Assembly: GCF_001570565.1 (NCBI RefSeq)
Contig: NZ_BBXE01000030.1
Location: forward strand, 110,350-174,349
From: Herbidospora yilanensis
Lineage (GTDB): Bacteria; Actinomycetota; Actinomycetes; Streptosporangiales; Streptosporangiaceae
DNA length: 64,000 bases
Direction of reading: 5' to 3'
Positions 1-7,949 of the stretch are shown here, one piece after another. Below the pieces are notes generated by a model. That model did no database searches. It was not told the DNA's origin and worked only from the letters and a program-made list of their open reading frames with translations. The position numbers and the translations under genes were made by a program. How positions within the stretch are numbered: the first letter of the stretch is position 1; each line of letters begins with the position of its first letter.

Positions 1-543
1 GCGCTGCTGGCCGAGGCGGAGGCCGCCGGACCCGGCGCGCACGGCCTGCTGATGTTGCCCTACTTCGCGGGGGAGCGCACCCCCGTCCAGGATCCCGACG
101 CCCGCGGCGTCATCGCGGGCCTCACCCTCAGCCACACCCGGGGCGACCTCTACCGCGCCGCCCTTGAGGCGACCGCGCTCGGTGTCCGGCACAACGTCGA
201 GGCGCTGCGAGCCGCCGGCGCCGACGTCGCGCGGGTGATCGCCGTCGGCGGCGGCGTCCAGGGCGGCCTGTGGACCCGCATCGTCAGCGACGTCACCGGC
301 CTGCCGCAGGTCATCCCGACCACCACCATCGGCGCCTCCTACGGCGCCGCCCACCTGGCGGCCCGCGCGACCACCGGCGCCGCCATCACCGACTGGAACC
401 CCCCGGCCGCGACCGTCGCCCCCGTGCCGGACCCGGCCTACGACGAGCTCTACACCCTCTACCGCGACCTCTATCCCGCCACCCGCGAGGTCTCCCACGT
501 CCTCGCGGCCCGGGAACGCCGCCTTTCCACCGGAGGAGCATGA
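1..543 (+). CDS. FGGY-family carbohydrate kinase, C-terminal part (5' end outside window)
   Basis: The reading frame is open from base 1, so only the last 180 residues are visible. It would phosphorylate a sugar or sugar alcohol with ATP in the cytoplasm. The piece carries the C-terminal FGGY actin-fold features: a P-Y-F-A-G-E-R-T-P segment at the ATP-domain entry, then a conserved AVGGGVQGGLWTRIVSDVTG block in which the GGG loop binds nucleotide. This resembles xylulokinase and L-fuculokinase types, but the N-terminal substrate domain that would decide specificity is missing. The stop overlaps the start of the next gene (ATGA), a sugar isomerase, so kinase and isomerase are probably consecutive steps of one catabolic pathway. 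Xylulose kinases are a known cargo type of family 2 encapsulins and encapsulin genes start 3 kb away, but nothing visible here shows cargo targeting. Confidence 0.8.
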   Translation, partial: ALLAEAEAAGPGAHGLLMLPYFAGERTPVQDPDARGVIAGLTLSHTRGDLYRAALEATALGVRHNVEALRAAGADVARVIAVGGGVQGGLWTRIVSDVTGLPQVIPTTTIGASYGAAHLAARATTGAAITDWNPPAATVAPVPDPAYDELYTLYRDLYPATREVSHVLAARERRLSTGGA

Positions 544-2177
544 TGTACACCTTCCCCTCGGCGCCGGAACGCCCCGCCGCCCCGCCGAAGACCGCCTACC
601 TGATCGCCAGCGGCGACCTGCGCCTGTCGGCCAACCTGGCGGGCTGGCCCACCCAGGTCCAGATGGAAGCCGACGTGACCGCCGCCTTCGCCGAACTCGG
701 CTGGACGGTCGTGCGCGCCAACGACGTCGACCCGGCGACCGGGCACGGCTTCATCTCCAGCCAGCGGATGGGCCTGGAGGTCTTCAAGACCATCCCGCCG
801 GACGCCCCGCTGATCGTCGCCGAGGCGGTCTGGCAGTACAGCCACCACGTGCTGGCCGGGCTCCGCACCCACCGCGGCCCCATCCTCACGGTCGCCAACT
901 TCGAAGGCACCTGGCCGGGCCTGGTCGGCCTGCTCGGCCTGAACTCCGGCATGACGAAGATGGGAGTGGCGTACTCGACGATCTGGAGCGTCGACTTCCA
1001 GGACGACTGGTTCAAGGCGGGCATCAAGAGCTGGGTGGAGACCGGGACGATCTCCCACGACGCCTCCCACGTCCACGACCTGCCGAAACTGGCCGAAAGC
1101 GCGGAACGCGACCTCGGCGTCGCCCTGGCCCGGCAGCTCCTCACCGACAAGGCGATCATCGGCGTCTTCGACGAGGGCTGCATGGGCATGTACAACGCGA
1201 TCATCGACGACGAACTGCTGAACCCGATCGGCGTCTACAAGGAACGCCTGTCACAGAGCGCGTTGTGGGCCGAGATGCTGCGCACCTCCGACGAGGAGGC
1301 CGACGCCGTCGGCGAGTGGCTCCGCGCCCAGGGCATGACCTTCAAACTGGGCACCGACGAGGCGACCGAGCTCACCGAGGCGCAGCTCAGATGGCAGTAC
1401 AAGATGTACGTCGCCGCGCTCCGCATCAGCGACGACTACGGCCTGGACGCCGTCGGCATCCAGTACCAGCAGGGCCTCAAAGACCTCTCACCCGCCTCCG
1501 ACCTGGCCGAAGGCCTGCTGAACAACGCCGCCCGCCCACCCGTGACCTCCCGCGACGGCGCCCGCGTGTTGTGGGAGAACGCCCCGCTCCCGCACTTCAA
1601 CGAGGCCGACGAAGGCGTCGCCGTGGACGCGCTGGTCACCAACCGCATCTGGACCGCCATGGGCCTCGACCCGGCCACGACCCTGCACGACGTGCGCTGG
1701 GGCGAGGAGTACGAGGGGCAGTTCGTGTGGGTCTTCGAGATCTCCGGCTCGGTCCCGCCGTCGCACTTCGAGAACGGCTACGCGGACGCGGTCGGCTGGC
1801 GGCAGGACCCGGTCTACTTCCCGCTGGGCGGCTCGACCATCAAGGGCGTCTGCAAGCCGGGCGAGATCGTGTGGAGCCGCGTCTTCATCCAGGACGGCCG
1901 GCTCCACCTCGACCTGGGCCGCGCCTCGGCGATCTCCCTGCCGGCGGAGGAGACGGAACGACGGTCGAACGCGACGACCCCGGCATGGCCGATCATGCAC
2001 GCGGTCTTCCACGGGGTCAGCCGCGACCAGTTCATGGCCCGGCACAAGGCGAACCACCTGAACGTGGCGTACGCACCTGACGGGGAGACGGCGGACAAGG
2101 CGCTGGTGGCCAAGGCGGCGCTGTTCGAAGAGCTCGGGGTGAAGGTGCACATCTGCGGGGACGCGAACCTGGCATAG
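540..2177 (+). CDS. Sugar isomerase of the L-fucose/L-arabinose isomerase superfamily
   Basis: A 545-residue protein starting at ATG 540, which overlaps the kinase stop and follows a strong GGAGGAG ribosome site at 531-537. Translational coupling to the kinase supports a ketose/aldose catabolic operon. The N-terminal half has the Rossmann-like isomerase region (LIASGDLRLSANLAGWPTQ start, and LTVANFEGTWPGLVGLLGLN near residue 120). The middle holds acidic residues (FDEGCMGMYN, GIQYQQGLKDL) at places expected for metal ligands in this superfamily, and the tail has MHAVFHGVSRDQFMARHKANH with candidate His ligands. The length is close to that of L-fucose isomerases. The exact substrate cannot be read from sequence; L-fucose, L-arabinose or another sugar are possible. 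Confidence 0.6.
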   Translation: MMYTFPSAPERPAAPPKTAYLIASGDLRLSANLAGWPTQVQMEADVTAAFAELGWTVVRANDVDPATGHGFISSQRMGLEVFKTIPPDAPLIVAEAVWQYSHHVLAGLRTHRGPILTVANFEGTWPGLVGLLGLNSGMTKMGVAYSTIWSVDFQDDWFKAGIKSWVETGTISHDASHVHDLPKLAESAERDLGVALARQLLTDKAIIGVFDEGCMGMYNAIIDDELLNPIGVYKERLSQSALWAEMLRTSDEEADAVGEWLRAQGMTFKLGTDEATELTEAQLRWQYKMYVAALRISDDYGLDAVGIQYQQGLKDLSPASDLAEGLLNNAARPPVTSRDGARVLWENAPLPHFNEADEGVAVDALVTNRIWTAMGLDPATTLHDVRWGEEYEGQFVWVFEISGSVPPSHFENGYADAVGWRQDPVYFPLGGSTIKGVCKPGEIVWSRVFIQDGRLHLDLGRASAISLPAEETERRSNATTPAWPIMHAVFHGVSRDQFMARHKANHLNVAYAPDGETADKALVAKAALFEELGVKVHICGDANLA

Positions 2178-2178
2178 C

Positions 2179-2224
2179 CCCTGACCGGCGAGGGAGGCCC
2201 TGGCGGACCCCGGTCAGGGCCTTT
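2179..2224. terminator. Hairpin terminator after the isomerase, between convergent genes
   Basis: A perfect 10-bp stem (CCCTGACCGG at 2179-2188 with CCGGTCAGGG at 2210-2219) is followed by CCTTT. It begins right after the isomerase stop codon and lies before the stop of a minus-strand gene, so it may serve both directions. Confidence 0.6.
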
Positions 2225-2242
2225 CACGCATGCGCGGGAGGA

Positions 2243-2788
2243 TCAGGCGCTGCGCTGCATGAAGGCGACGAGCAGTTCACGGATCTCCGTCTGCCCGGCC
2301 ATCAACTGCTTCTGCCCGTCCTGCAGGCCGGCGATGTCACCCCGCATCTCGGTGATATCGCCACGGATTTCCGTTATGTCGCCGCGTAGCTCGGTGATGT
2401 CGCCGCGGATTTCCGTTATGTCGCCGCGTAGCTCGGTGATGTCGCCACGGATTTCGGTGATGTCGCCGCGTAGTTGGGTGATGTCGCCGCGCATTTCCTC
2501 CATTTTGTTCTCGAGCCGGATCTGTCCGAGGCACAGGTTCGCTGTGTCCTCTCTGATCTCGGCGATGTCGGCCTTGACGACGGTCATGTCGTTCTGCAGG
2601 ACGGCGACTCGGCCGTCCAGAACCTTGACGTCGTCGCGGAGTGCTATGACATCCCTGCGCGTGTCGATGACGCGGTCGCGAACCACACCGATGTCGTAGC
2701 GGATGTCGGGGATGTTGGTCTCGAACCAGGCCATCCGGTCATCGGTGGAGCGTTCGGGCATGGTGCTCATGGTAGTGACTGGCTCCAT
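2243..2788 (-). CDS. Coiled-coil protein with eight 7-residue repeats, function unknown
   Basis: A 181-residue protein, almost all predicted alpha helix. Residues 99-154 are eight uninterrupted copies of a 7-residue unit of the form [MIL]RGDIT[EQ], alternating I and L at the first position, which gives a perfect heptad coiled coil. The region before it (residues 30-98) has looser heptads (RDDVKVLDGRVAVLQNDM). It ends GQTEIRELLVAFMQRSA, similar to the end of the next minus-strand gene (GQTEIRDLLADLVRRL), so the two are paralogues. No signal peptide or membrane segment is visible. I do not recognise a named family; a scaffold or oligomerisation role is only a guess. Repeat number may vary between strains. 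Confidence 0.7.
   Translation of the reverse strand: MEPVTTMSTMPERSTDDRMAWFETNIPDIRYDIGVVRDRVIDTRRDVIALRDDVKVLDGRVAVLQNDMTVVKADIAEIREDTANLCLGQIRLENKMEEMRGDITQLRGDITEIRGDITELRGDITEIRGDITELRGDITEIRGDITEMRGDIAGLQDGQKQLMAGQTEIRELLVAFMQRSA
2327..2494 (-). repeat. Eight tandem 21-bp coding repeats
   Basis: Each 21-bp unit encodes one heptad of the coiled-coil protein. The inner units are nearly identical at the DNA level (for example GATTTCCGTTATGTCGCCGC on the plus strand occurs twice, with 42-bp spacing), so copy number could change by slippage or recombination without breaking the frame. Confidence 0.85.
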
Positions 2789-2805
2789 CAGAGGTCGGTG
2801 CTGGT

Positions 2806-3129
2806 CTATTCGCGATCTGTGTTGTCGCGTCCGGCGCCGAGGCGGCGGACGAGATCGGCCAGCAGGTCACGGATCTCGGTCTGGCCCGTCTTGAGTTCGG
2901 AGATCTGCTCTCGGATCATGCTGATGCCGCCCCGCGCGACGGCCATGTCGTCACGCCGGATGAGGCCCACGGTCAGGTCGATGCCCCTCATGGCGCGTTC
3001 GATCTCTCCCTGACCCGACCTGAGGATGCTGATGTCGTCCTTGATTATGGACGTGTCGCCCCGCATGCCGGTGAGCTGGGCGGAGAAGTCGGATTCGGGT
3101 GCGGTCACCTGCTGGTCGCTGCGTGTCAT
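2806..3129 (-). CDS. Small coiled-coil protein, paralogue of the neighbouring repeat protein
   Basis: A 107-residue protein, mostly helical, with hydrophobic residues spaced as in a coiled coil (DDISILRSGQGEIERAMRGIDL; ISMIREQISELKTGQTEIRDLL). The C-terminal half matches the tail of the protein at 2243-2788 but lacks the RGDIT repeats; one related MRGDTSIIKDD segment remains. The 17-bp gap and same strand suggest that the two are cotranscribed, this gene first. Function unknown. Hetero-oligomerisation with the longer paralogue is a reasonable inference from the shared heptad pattern. Confidence 0.6.
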   Translation of the reverse strand: MTRSDQQVTAPESDFSAQLTGMRGDTSIIKDDISILRSGQGEIERAMRGIDLTVGLIRRDDMAVARGGISMIREQISELKTGQTEIRDLLADLVRRLGAGRDNTDRE

Positions 3130-3499
3130 GCCGGGAACTTTACCTCACCCATGGATACATAGGTGCAGTGGTCGTCTGTATTGGAGTAGAGATCTGGTGT
3201 GCTCAGATCGGAACTGCCCGATCGGCAGCCCCCGTACCTTCATCGCCCGGCTGTCTCGGGGCACGGCCAACGTCCGGCGGCAGCAGGGCTCGCCGTCGGT
3301 CGTGTGCGTGAGGCGGATCGTCCGGCGGGCAGGCAGGCCCGGACGCGTTCCGCGGAGCCGGTCGACCGCTGGGTCGTGATCGGCATTCTGGCGCACGCAA
3401 GCGGCAAAGGCTTGCCCATGTGCCCGAGCCCACCGCCCTCGTTTCGTCAACGTGATCCACGTCGGAGGGGGCCCGCCCCTCCCGCGTGAAGGGCGTCCG
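3130..3499. other. Intergenic region upstream of the encapsulin operon
   Basis: These 370 bases separate the divergent coiled-coil and encapsulin genes and must hold promoters for both. The 5' part (about 3150-3200) is AT-richer than its surroundings. I see no convincing small gene, RNA or operator; frames crossing it lack a start site and the local codon pattern of real genes. Confidence 0.4.
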
Positions 3500-4918
3500 A
3501 TGACCACCGAGATCAACGCCGGACTCACCGCCGCCGCTGCCGCCGAGCACGCCTCCAGCCTCGGCACCGCGGCCGCCCGCAACCTCGCCACCACCACCAA
3601 GTCCGTCCCGCAGATGCAGGGCATCTCCTCCCGCTGGCTGCTGAAGGTGCTGCCGTGGGTGGAGGTGGCGGGCGGCACCTATCGGGTCAACCGCAGGTTG
3701 TCGTACACGATCGGCGACGGCCGCATCCAGTGCCTGAAGACGGGGGCGCGGGTGCAGGTCATCCCGCAGGAGCTCGGGGAGCTTCCGCTGCTGCGAGGGT
3801 ACGGCGACGGTGAGGTGCTGGCCGCGCTGGCGAGCCGGTTCACGCAGGCCGAGTACGCCCCCGGCGACATGATCGTGTCTCCGGAGCAGGAGGTCGACCG
3901 GTTCCACATCCTGGCCCACGGCAAGGTCGACCGGCTCGGCGCCGGGAAGTACGGCCACGCCGTGTCGCTGGGCGTGTTGTCCGACGGGGCCTACTTCGGG
4001 GAGCAGGCCCTCATCGACGACCACGGCGTCTGGGAGTTCGGGTTCCGCGCGGTCACCCCGTGTGTGCTGTTGTCGTTGACGAAGGAGGCGTTCGCCGAGG
4101 TCGCCGACCGGGCGGCGGGGCTGCGGGCGCATCTGGACGCGCGGCTGCACGCCGACACGCCGCACACCGACGCCGACGGCGAGGCCGCGATCGAGTTGTC
4201 GTCGGGGCACTCCGGCGAGCCGGCCCTCCCGCACACCTACGTCGCCTACGAGACGCATCCGCGCGAGTACGAGCTGTCGGTCGCGCAGACCGTCCTGCGG
4301 GTGCACTCCCGGGTGGCCGACCTCTACAACGAGCCGATGAACCAGGTGGAGCAGCAGCTCCGCCTGACCGTCGAGGCGCTCCGGGAACGGCAGGAGCACG
4401 AGATCGTCAACAACCGCGACTTCGGGCTGCTGCACAACGCCGACCACGGCCACCGGATCTCCACCCGGTCGGGGCCGCCCACCCCGGACGACCTCGACGA
4501 CCTGCTCGCCGTCGTCTGGAAGGAGCCGACGGTCTTCCTGGCCCACCCGCACGCCATCGCCGCGTTCGGCCGCGAGTGCTCCAAGCTGGGCCTCTATCCG
4601 AACACGGTGAACATCCTGGGACGTGAGGTGCCGGCCTGGCGCGGTGTGCCGATCCTCACCTGCAACAAGATCCCGATCAGCGACACGGGGATCTCGTCGA
4701 TGTTGCTGATGCGCTGCGGCGAGGAGGTCCAGGGGGTCGTGGGGCTGCACCAGACGGGGTTGCCGGACGAGTACGAGCCCGGCCTCAACGTGCGGTTCAT
4801 GGGCGTCAACGAGCAGGCGATCATCTCCTACCTGGTGAGCGCCTACTACAGCGCCGCCGTGCTGGTGCCCGACGCGCTGGGCGTGCTGGAGAACGTCGAA
4901 CTCGGGCACCGGGACTAA
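3500..4918 (+). CDS. Family 2B encapsulin shell protein with cyclic-nucleotide-binding-like domain
   Basis: A 472-residue HK97-fold shell subunit predicted to assemble into a protein nanocompartment. Residues 1-90 form the N-arm and first shell segment ([28 protein letters not shown]). Residues about 95-215 form an inserted CAP/cNMP-like beta barrel ([40 protein letters not shown]) that defines type 2B. Residues 245-472 complete the shell fold ([69 protein letters not shown]). ATG 3500 is chosen because the homologous N-arm follows it; an in-frame ATG at 3452 would add 16 Pro/Gly-rich residues. It is followed after 2 bases by a terpene cyclase and then by a second shell gene, the arrangement known for terpene-cyclase-loaded family 2B systems. 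Whether the barrel still binds a nucleotide cannot be told. Confidence 0.9.
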   Translation: MTTEINAGLTAAAAAEHASSLGTAAARNLATTTKSVPQMQGISSRWLLKVLPWVEVAGGTYRVNRRLSYTIGDGRIQCLKTGARVQVIPQELGELPLLRGYGDGEVLAALASRFTQAEYAPGDMIVSPEQEVDRFHILAHGKVDRLGAGKYGHAVSLGVLSDGAYFGEQALIDDHGVWEFGFRAVTPCVLLSLTKEAFAEVADRAAGLRAHLDARLHADTPHTDADGEAAIELSSGHSGEPALPHTYVAYETHPREYELSVAQTVLRVHSRVADLYNEPMNQVEQQLRLTVEALRERQEHEIVNNRDFGLLHNADHGHRISTRSGPPTPDDLDDLLAVVWKEPTVFLAHPHAIAAFGRECSKLGLYPNTVNILGREVPAWRGVPILTCNKIPISDTGISSMLLMRCGEEVQGVVGLHQTGLPDEYEPGLNVRFMGVNEQAIISYLVSAYYSAAVLVPDALGVLENVELGHRD

Positions 4919-4920
4919 GA

Positions 4921-6852
4921 ATGCGGCCCTTCGAACTGCCCGACTTCTACCGCCCCTGGCCGCCGAGGCTGAACCCGCACGTCGAGGAGGCCCGCGCGCA
5001 CAACCGCGCCTGGGCCGCCCGGCACGGGCTCGTCGACGAGAGCGTCTGGGACGCGGCCTGGGCCGACTCCATCGATCTTGCCCTGTTCGCCGCGTACTGC
5101 TTCCCGGACGCGAGCCCGGACCGGCTCGACCTGCTGACCGACTGGTACGTCTGGGGGTTCTACTTCGACGACTGGTTCCTGCGTCACTACAAGGCGACCG
5201 GCGACGTCGCTGGCGCGGCGGCGTGGCTGGAAGGCGTGCGCGCCTTCATGCCGGTGGACCTGTCGCAGCCGGTGCCGGCCGCCGCGGACCCCGTACAGGC
5301 GACTCTGCGGGAGTTGTGGGCGCGGACCGTGCCGGGCAGCACCGAGGAGTGGCGGCGGCGGTTCGGCGACAACACGTTCGCGCAGATGGACGACGCCTTC
5401 TGGGAACTCGGCAACCTGGCCGAAGGGCGGGTGCCGAACCCGATCGACTACCTCGAACGGCGGCGCGGCGCGGGCGCGGGACGGTGGGTGGCCGACCTGG
5501 TCGAGCTGGTCAACGGCACCCCGCTGCCCGATCACGTGTGGGCGTCGCGGCCGGTCCAGGTGATGCGCGACACCTTCACCGACGCGCAGGTGCTGCTCAA
5601 CGACGTGTTCTCCTACCAGCGGGAGACCGAGCAGGAGGGTGAGCTCAACAACTTCGTCCTGGTGCTGCGGGAGTTCCTCGGGATGACCCCGCAGGAGGCC
5701 GCCGACACGACCAACGACCTGATCACGTCGCGGCTGCTGCAGTTCGAGAGCACGCTGCTGACCGAGTTGCCGGACCTGCCGCTGACCCCGGCCGAGCGTC
5801 TGGCCGTGGTGACCGTCGCCCGGTCGCTGCAGGACGCCAACGCGGGCTCCCACGAGTGGCATCTGCGCTCCTCGCGGTACATGAACGAGGCGACCAGGGG
5901 CGCCGACCCGAGGGTCCCGGTGTGGCGTAATCCGATGGGGCTCGGCACGTCGGCGGCCCGGTTGTGGGCGGGCCACCGCCCGGTCGACCGGCGCGTCTTC
6001 TTCCGGCCGCCGCCGCAGGAGAGGTCCGCCCCGAGCCCGTTCGCCGGCGCGGCCCGGACCGCGGCGGCCGACTGGGCGCGGCGCATGGGCCTGCCCTATT
6101 CGCCGCAGGCGGTGTCGTGGGCGGTCACCGCGCACGGCGGCGTGCCACGTGACCGGCTTGAGGTGCTCTCGCAGTGGTACGTCTTCCTCGCCGCCCTCGA
6201 CACCGCCGTCGACCGGCTGTTCAAGGCGCGGCGCGACCCGGCCGGAGGGAGGGCGTTCCTCCGGCGGCTGCCGCTGTTCCTCACCGGCACCCCGCCCGCG
6301 CCGGCCAACCCGGTCGAACGCGGCCTGCGCGACCTGTGGGGGAGGGCCCCGCTCGACGCGGCCCACTTCGAGCGTCTGGTCGCGGTCCGTGAGTGGGAAC
6401 TGGGCAACAGCGCCCGGGAGCGGGTCCCCGACCCGGTCGACCTCCTGCAGACCCGCCGGGCCGAGCACGCCGGGCTGATGGTGGATCTGGTCGTGTACGG
6501 CCTGGGCCTCCCGGCTCCCCGCCGAGGCGCGCTGGAGGAGTGTTTCGCCGACGTGGCGACGGCGCGGCGCGACCTGGTGACGTACCGGGACAGGATCGGG
6601 GTGCCCACCGAGGTCAGCAACGGGGTGCTGGCCCTGGGGCGGCTGCTCGGATGCGACCTGCAACAGGCCGCCGACGTGGTCGGCGACCTGCTGAGCGCCC
6701 GCCGAGCCCAGTTCGACCGCCTCGCCGCCGACGCCCCCGACGCCTATGTCAGCGCGCTGCGGACGTGGCTGGGCGGCGACCTCGGCGAACACACCCGGCT
6801 GGGCCTGTCGGGCTTGGGCACGAGAGGAGCACACGCGTGGCGACCAGCCTGA
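4921..6852 (+). CDS. Two-domain terpene cyclase of the germacradienol/geosmin synthase type, probable encapsulin cargo
   Basis: A 643-residue class I terpene cyclase. The N-domain (1-330) begins like geosmin synthases (FELPDFYRPWPPRLNPHVEEARAH). It has an Asp-rich metal motif DDWFL at 83-87, an intact NSE triad NDVFSYQRE at 227-235 and the HEWHLRSSRY end at 311-320, so it should ionise a prenyl diphosphate, probably FPP. The C-domain (about 375-643) keeps the fold but its metal sites are eroded: the Asp-rich position reads FLAALDTAVDR and the NSE position reads RRDLVTYRDR. It is also shorter than bifunctional geosmin synthases (over 700 residues). The product may therefore be germacradienol-like or different rather than geosmin. 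The gene lies between two encapsulin genes and is probably cotranslated with the upstream one. No long disordered N-terminal extension of the kind used for loading is visible; the 345-375 linker is the only flexible region. Confidence 0.85.
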   Translation: MRPFELPDFYRPWPPRLNPHVEEARAHNRAWAARHGLVDESVWDAAWADSIDLALFAAYCFPDASPDRLDLLTDWYVWGFYFDDWFLRHYKATGDVAGAAAWLEGVRAFMPVDLSQPVPAAADPVQATLRELWARTVPGSTEEWRRRFGDNTFAQMDDAFWELGNLAEGRVPNPIDYLERRRGAGAGRWVADLVELVNGTPLPDHVWASRPVQVMRDTFTDAQVLLNDVFSYQRETEQEGELNNFVLVLREFLGMTPQEAADTTNDLITSRLLQFESTLLTELPDLPLTPAERLAVVTVARSLQDANAGSHEWHLRSSRYMNEATRGADPRVPVWRNPMGLGTSAARLWAGHRPVDRRVFFRPPPQERSAPSPFAGAARTAAADWARRMGLPYSPQAVSWAVTAHGGVPRDRLEVLSQWYVFLAALDTAVDRLFKARRDPAGGRAFLRRLPLFLTGTPPAPANPVERGLRDLWGRAPLDAAHFERLVAVREWELGNSARERVPDPVDLLQTRRAEHAGLMVDLVVYGLGLPAPRRGALEECFADVATARRDLVTYRDRIGVPTEVSNGVLALGRLLGCDLQQAADVVGDLLSARRAQFDRLAADAPDAYVSALRTWLGGDLGEHTRLGLSGLGTRGAHAWRPA

Positions 6853-7724
6853 CCACGGACGCGGCCCGCACCCTGGCCACGACCACCAAGACCCGGCCGC
6901 AGACGGCGTCGACGACCCCGCGATGGCTGCTGGAGATCCTGGAGTGGCGCGACCTCCCCGGCGGAACCTACCGGCGCACCGGCACCCTGCGCCGCACGAT
7001 CGCCCGCCGCGGCAGCTCCCAACCGGGAGTGCGGGTCACGGCGGGCCACATGGGCGAGCCGGAGATCCCCGGCATGTACGTGGAATACGGCCACCCCCCG
7101 CGCGAATACGAGCTGACCGCCGCCCAGACGATCATGCGCGTGCACCGCCGGGTGGGCGACCTCTACAACGACCCGCACGACCAGTACGAGGAGCAGCTCC
7201 GGCTGACCCTCGACGCCCTGGCCGAACGCAGGGAACACGACCTCGCCCGCGAGCTCCTCCAGGCCCCGCCCGCCCGCCACCGCGTCACGGCGCAGGGCCC
7301 GCCGACCCCGCTCGACCTGGACGGCCTGATCTGCAAGCAGACCTCGCCGCGCTACCTCCTGGCCCACCCGCGCGCCATCGCGGCCTTCGGCCGCGAGTGC
7401 AACCGGTTCGGCGTGCGGCCCGACGAGGTCGAGTTCGGGGGCCGGCGGGTGCTCGGCTGGCGCGGGCTGCCGTTCCTGCCGTGCGACAAACTGCCGATCG
7501 CGGCCGACCACACGACGAGCATCCTGGTGGTCCGGCCGGGGGAGAAGCGCCAGGGCGTGGTCGGACTGCGCCCGTCGCGGACCCCGGTCGTGCGCGAACT
7601 CGGCACCACGCGGCAGGCCGTCACCGAATACCTGGTGAGCGAGTACTACGGCGTGGCCGTGCTGATCCCCAACGCGGTGTGCGCGCTCGACGGAGTGCAG
7701 GTGGTGCGTACTCCGGCGCGGTGA
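6837..7724 (+). CDS. Second family 2 encapsulin shell protein, without the inserted barrel domain
   Basis: A 295-residue shell subunit that starts at GTG 6837, inside the end of the terpene cyclase gene, 8 bases after a GAGAGGAG ribosome site. It aligns throughout with the upstream encapsulin: [75 protein letters not shown] and VSEYYGVAVLIPNAVCALDGVQV. The roughly 150-residue cyclic-nucleotide-like insert is absent; at the matching place there is only a short GVRVTAGHMGEPEIPGMYVEYG link. The overlap implies stoichiometric production with the cyclase and the 2B shell, which suggests a mixed shell of two subunit types. It could instead form a separate 2A-like shell. Confidence 0.88.
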   Translation: MATSLTTDAARTLATTTKTRPQTASTTPRWLLEILEWRDLPGGTYRRTGTLRRTIARRGSSQPGVRVTAGHMGEPEIPGMYVEYGHPPREYELTAAQTIMRVHRRVGDLYNDPHDQYEEQLRLTLDALAERREHDLARELLQAPPARHRVTAQGPPTPLDLDGLICKQTSPRYLLAHPRAIAAFGRECNRFGVRPDEVEFGGRRVLGWRGLPFLPCDKLPIAADHTTSILVVRPGEKRQGVVGLRPSRTPVVRELGTTRQAVTEYLVSEYYGVAVLIPNAVCALDGVQVVRTPAR

Positions 7725-7949
7725 GCGTTCCGGCACCGACCCCGTGACAGGACGTGGCGGCGCCGCTGCTCGTGAACTGGTTCGGTCGGCCTGAACGCCA
7801 ATTTTCAGGCAGCCGACTGAAATGCGATTTGCCCCATTTGGCGAATTGTGGAAGTGGAGGAAGGGCCGACCTCGGTGATTCGGTAAACCAGCTCTGATGT
7901 ATGCGGGTCTTGTGAGAAACGTCTCGCGTCGTGCGCAAGGGGCATCATC

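Noticed and set aside
2327..2494. CRISPR-like array
   Set aside because: The 21-bp units are directly adjacent without spacers and code for heptads of a protein.
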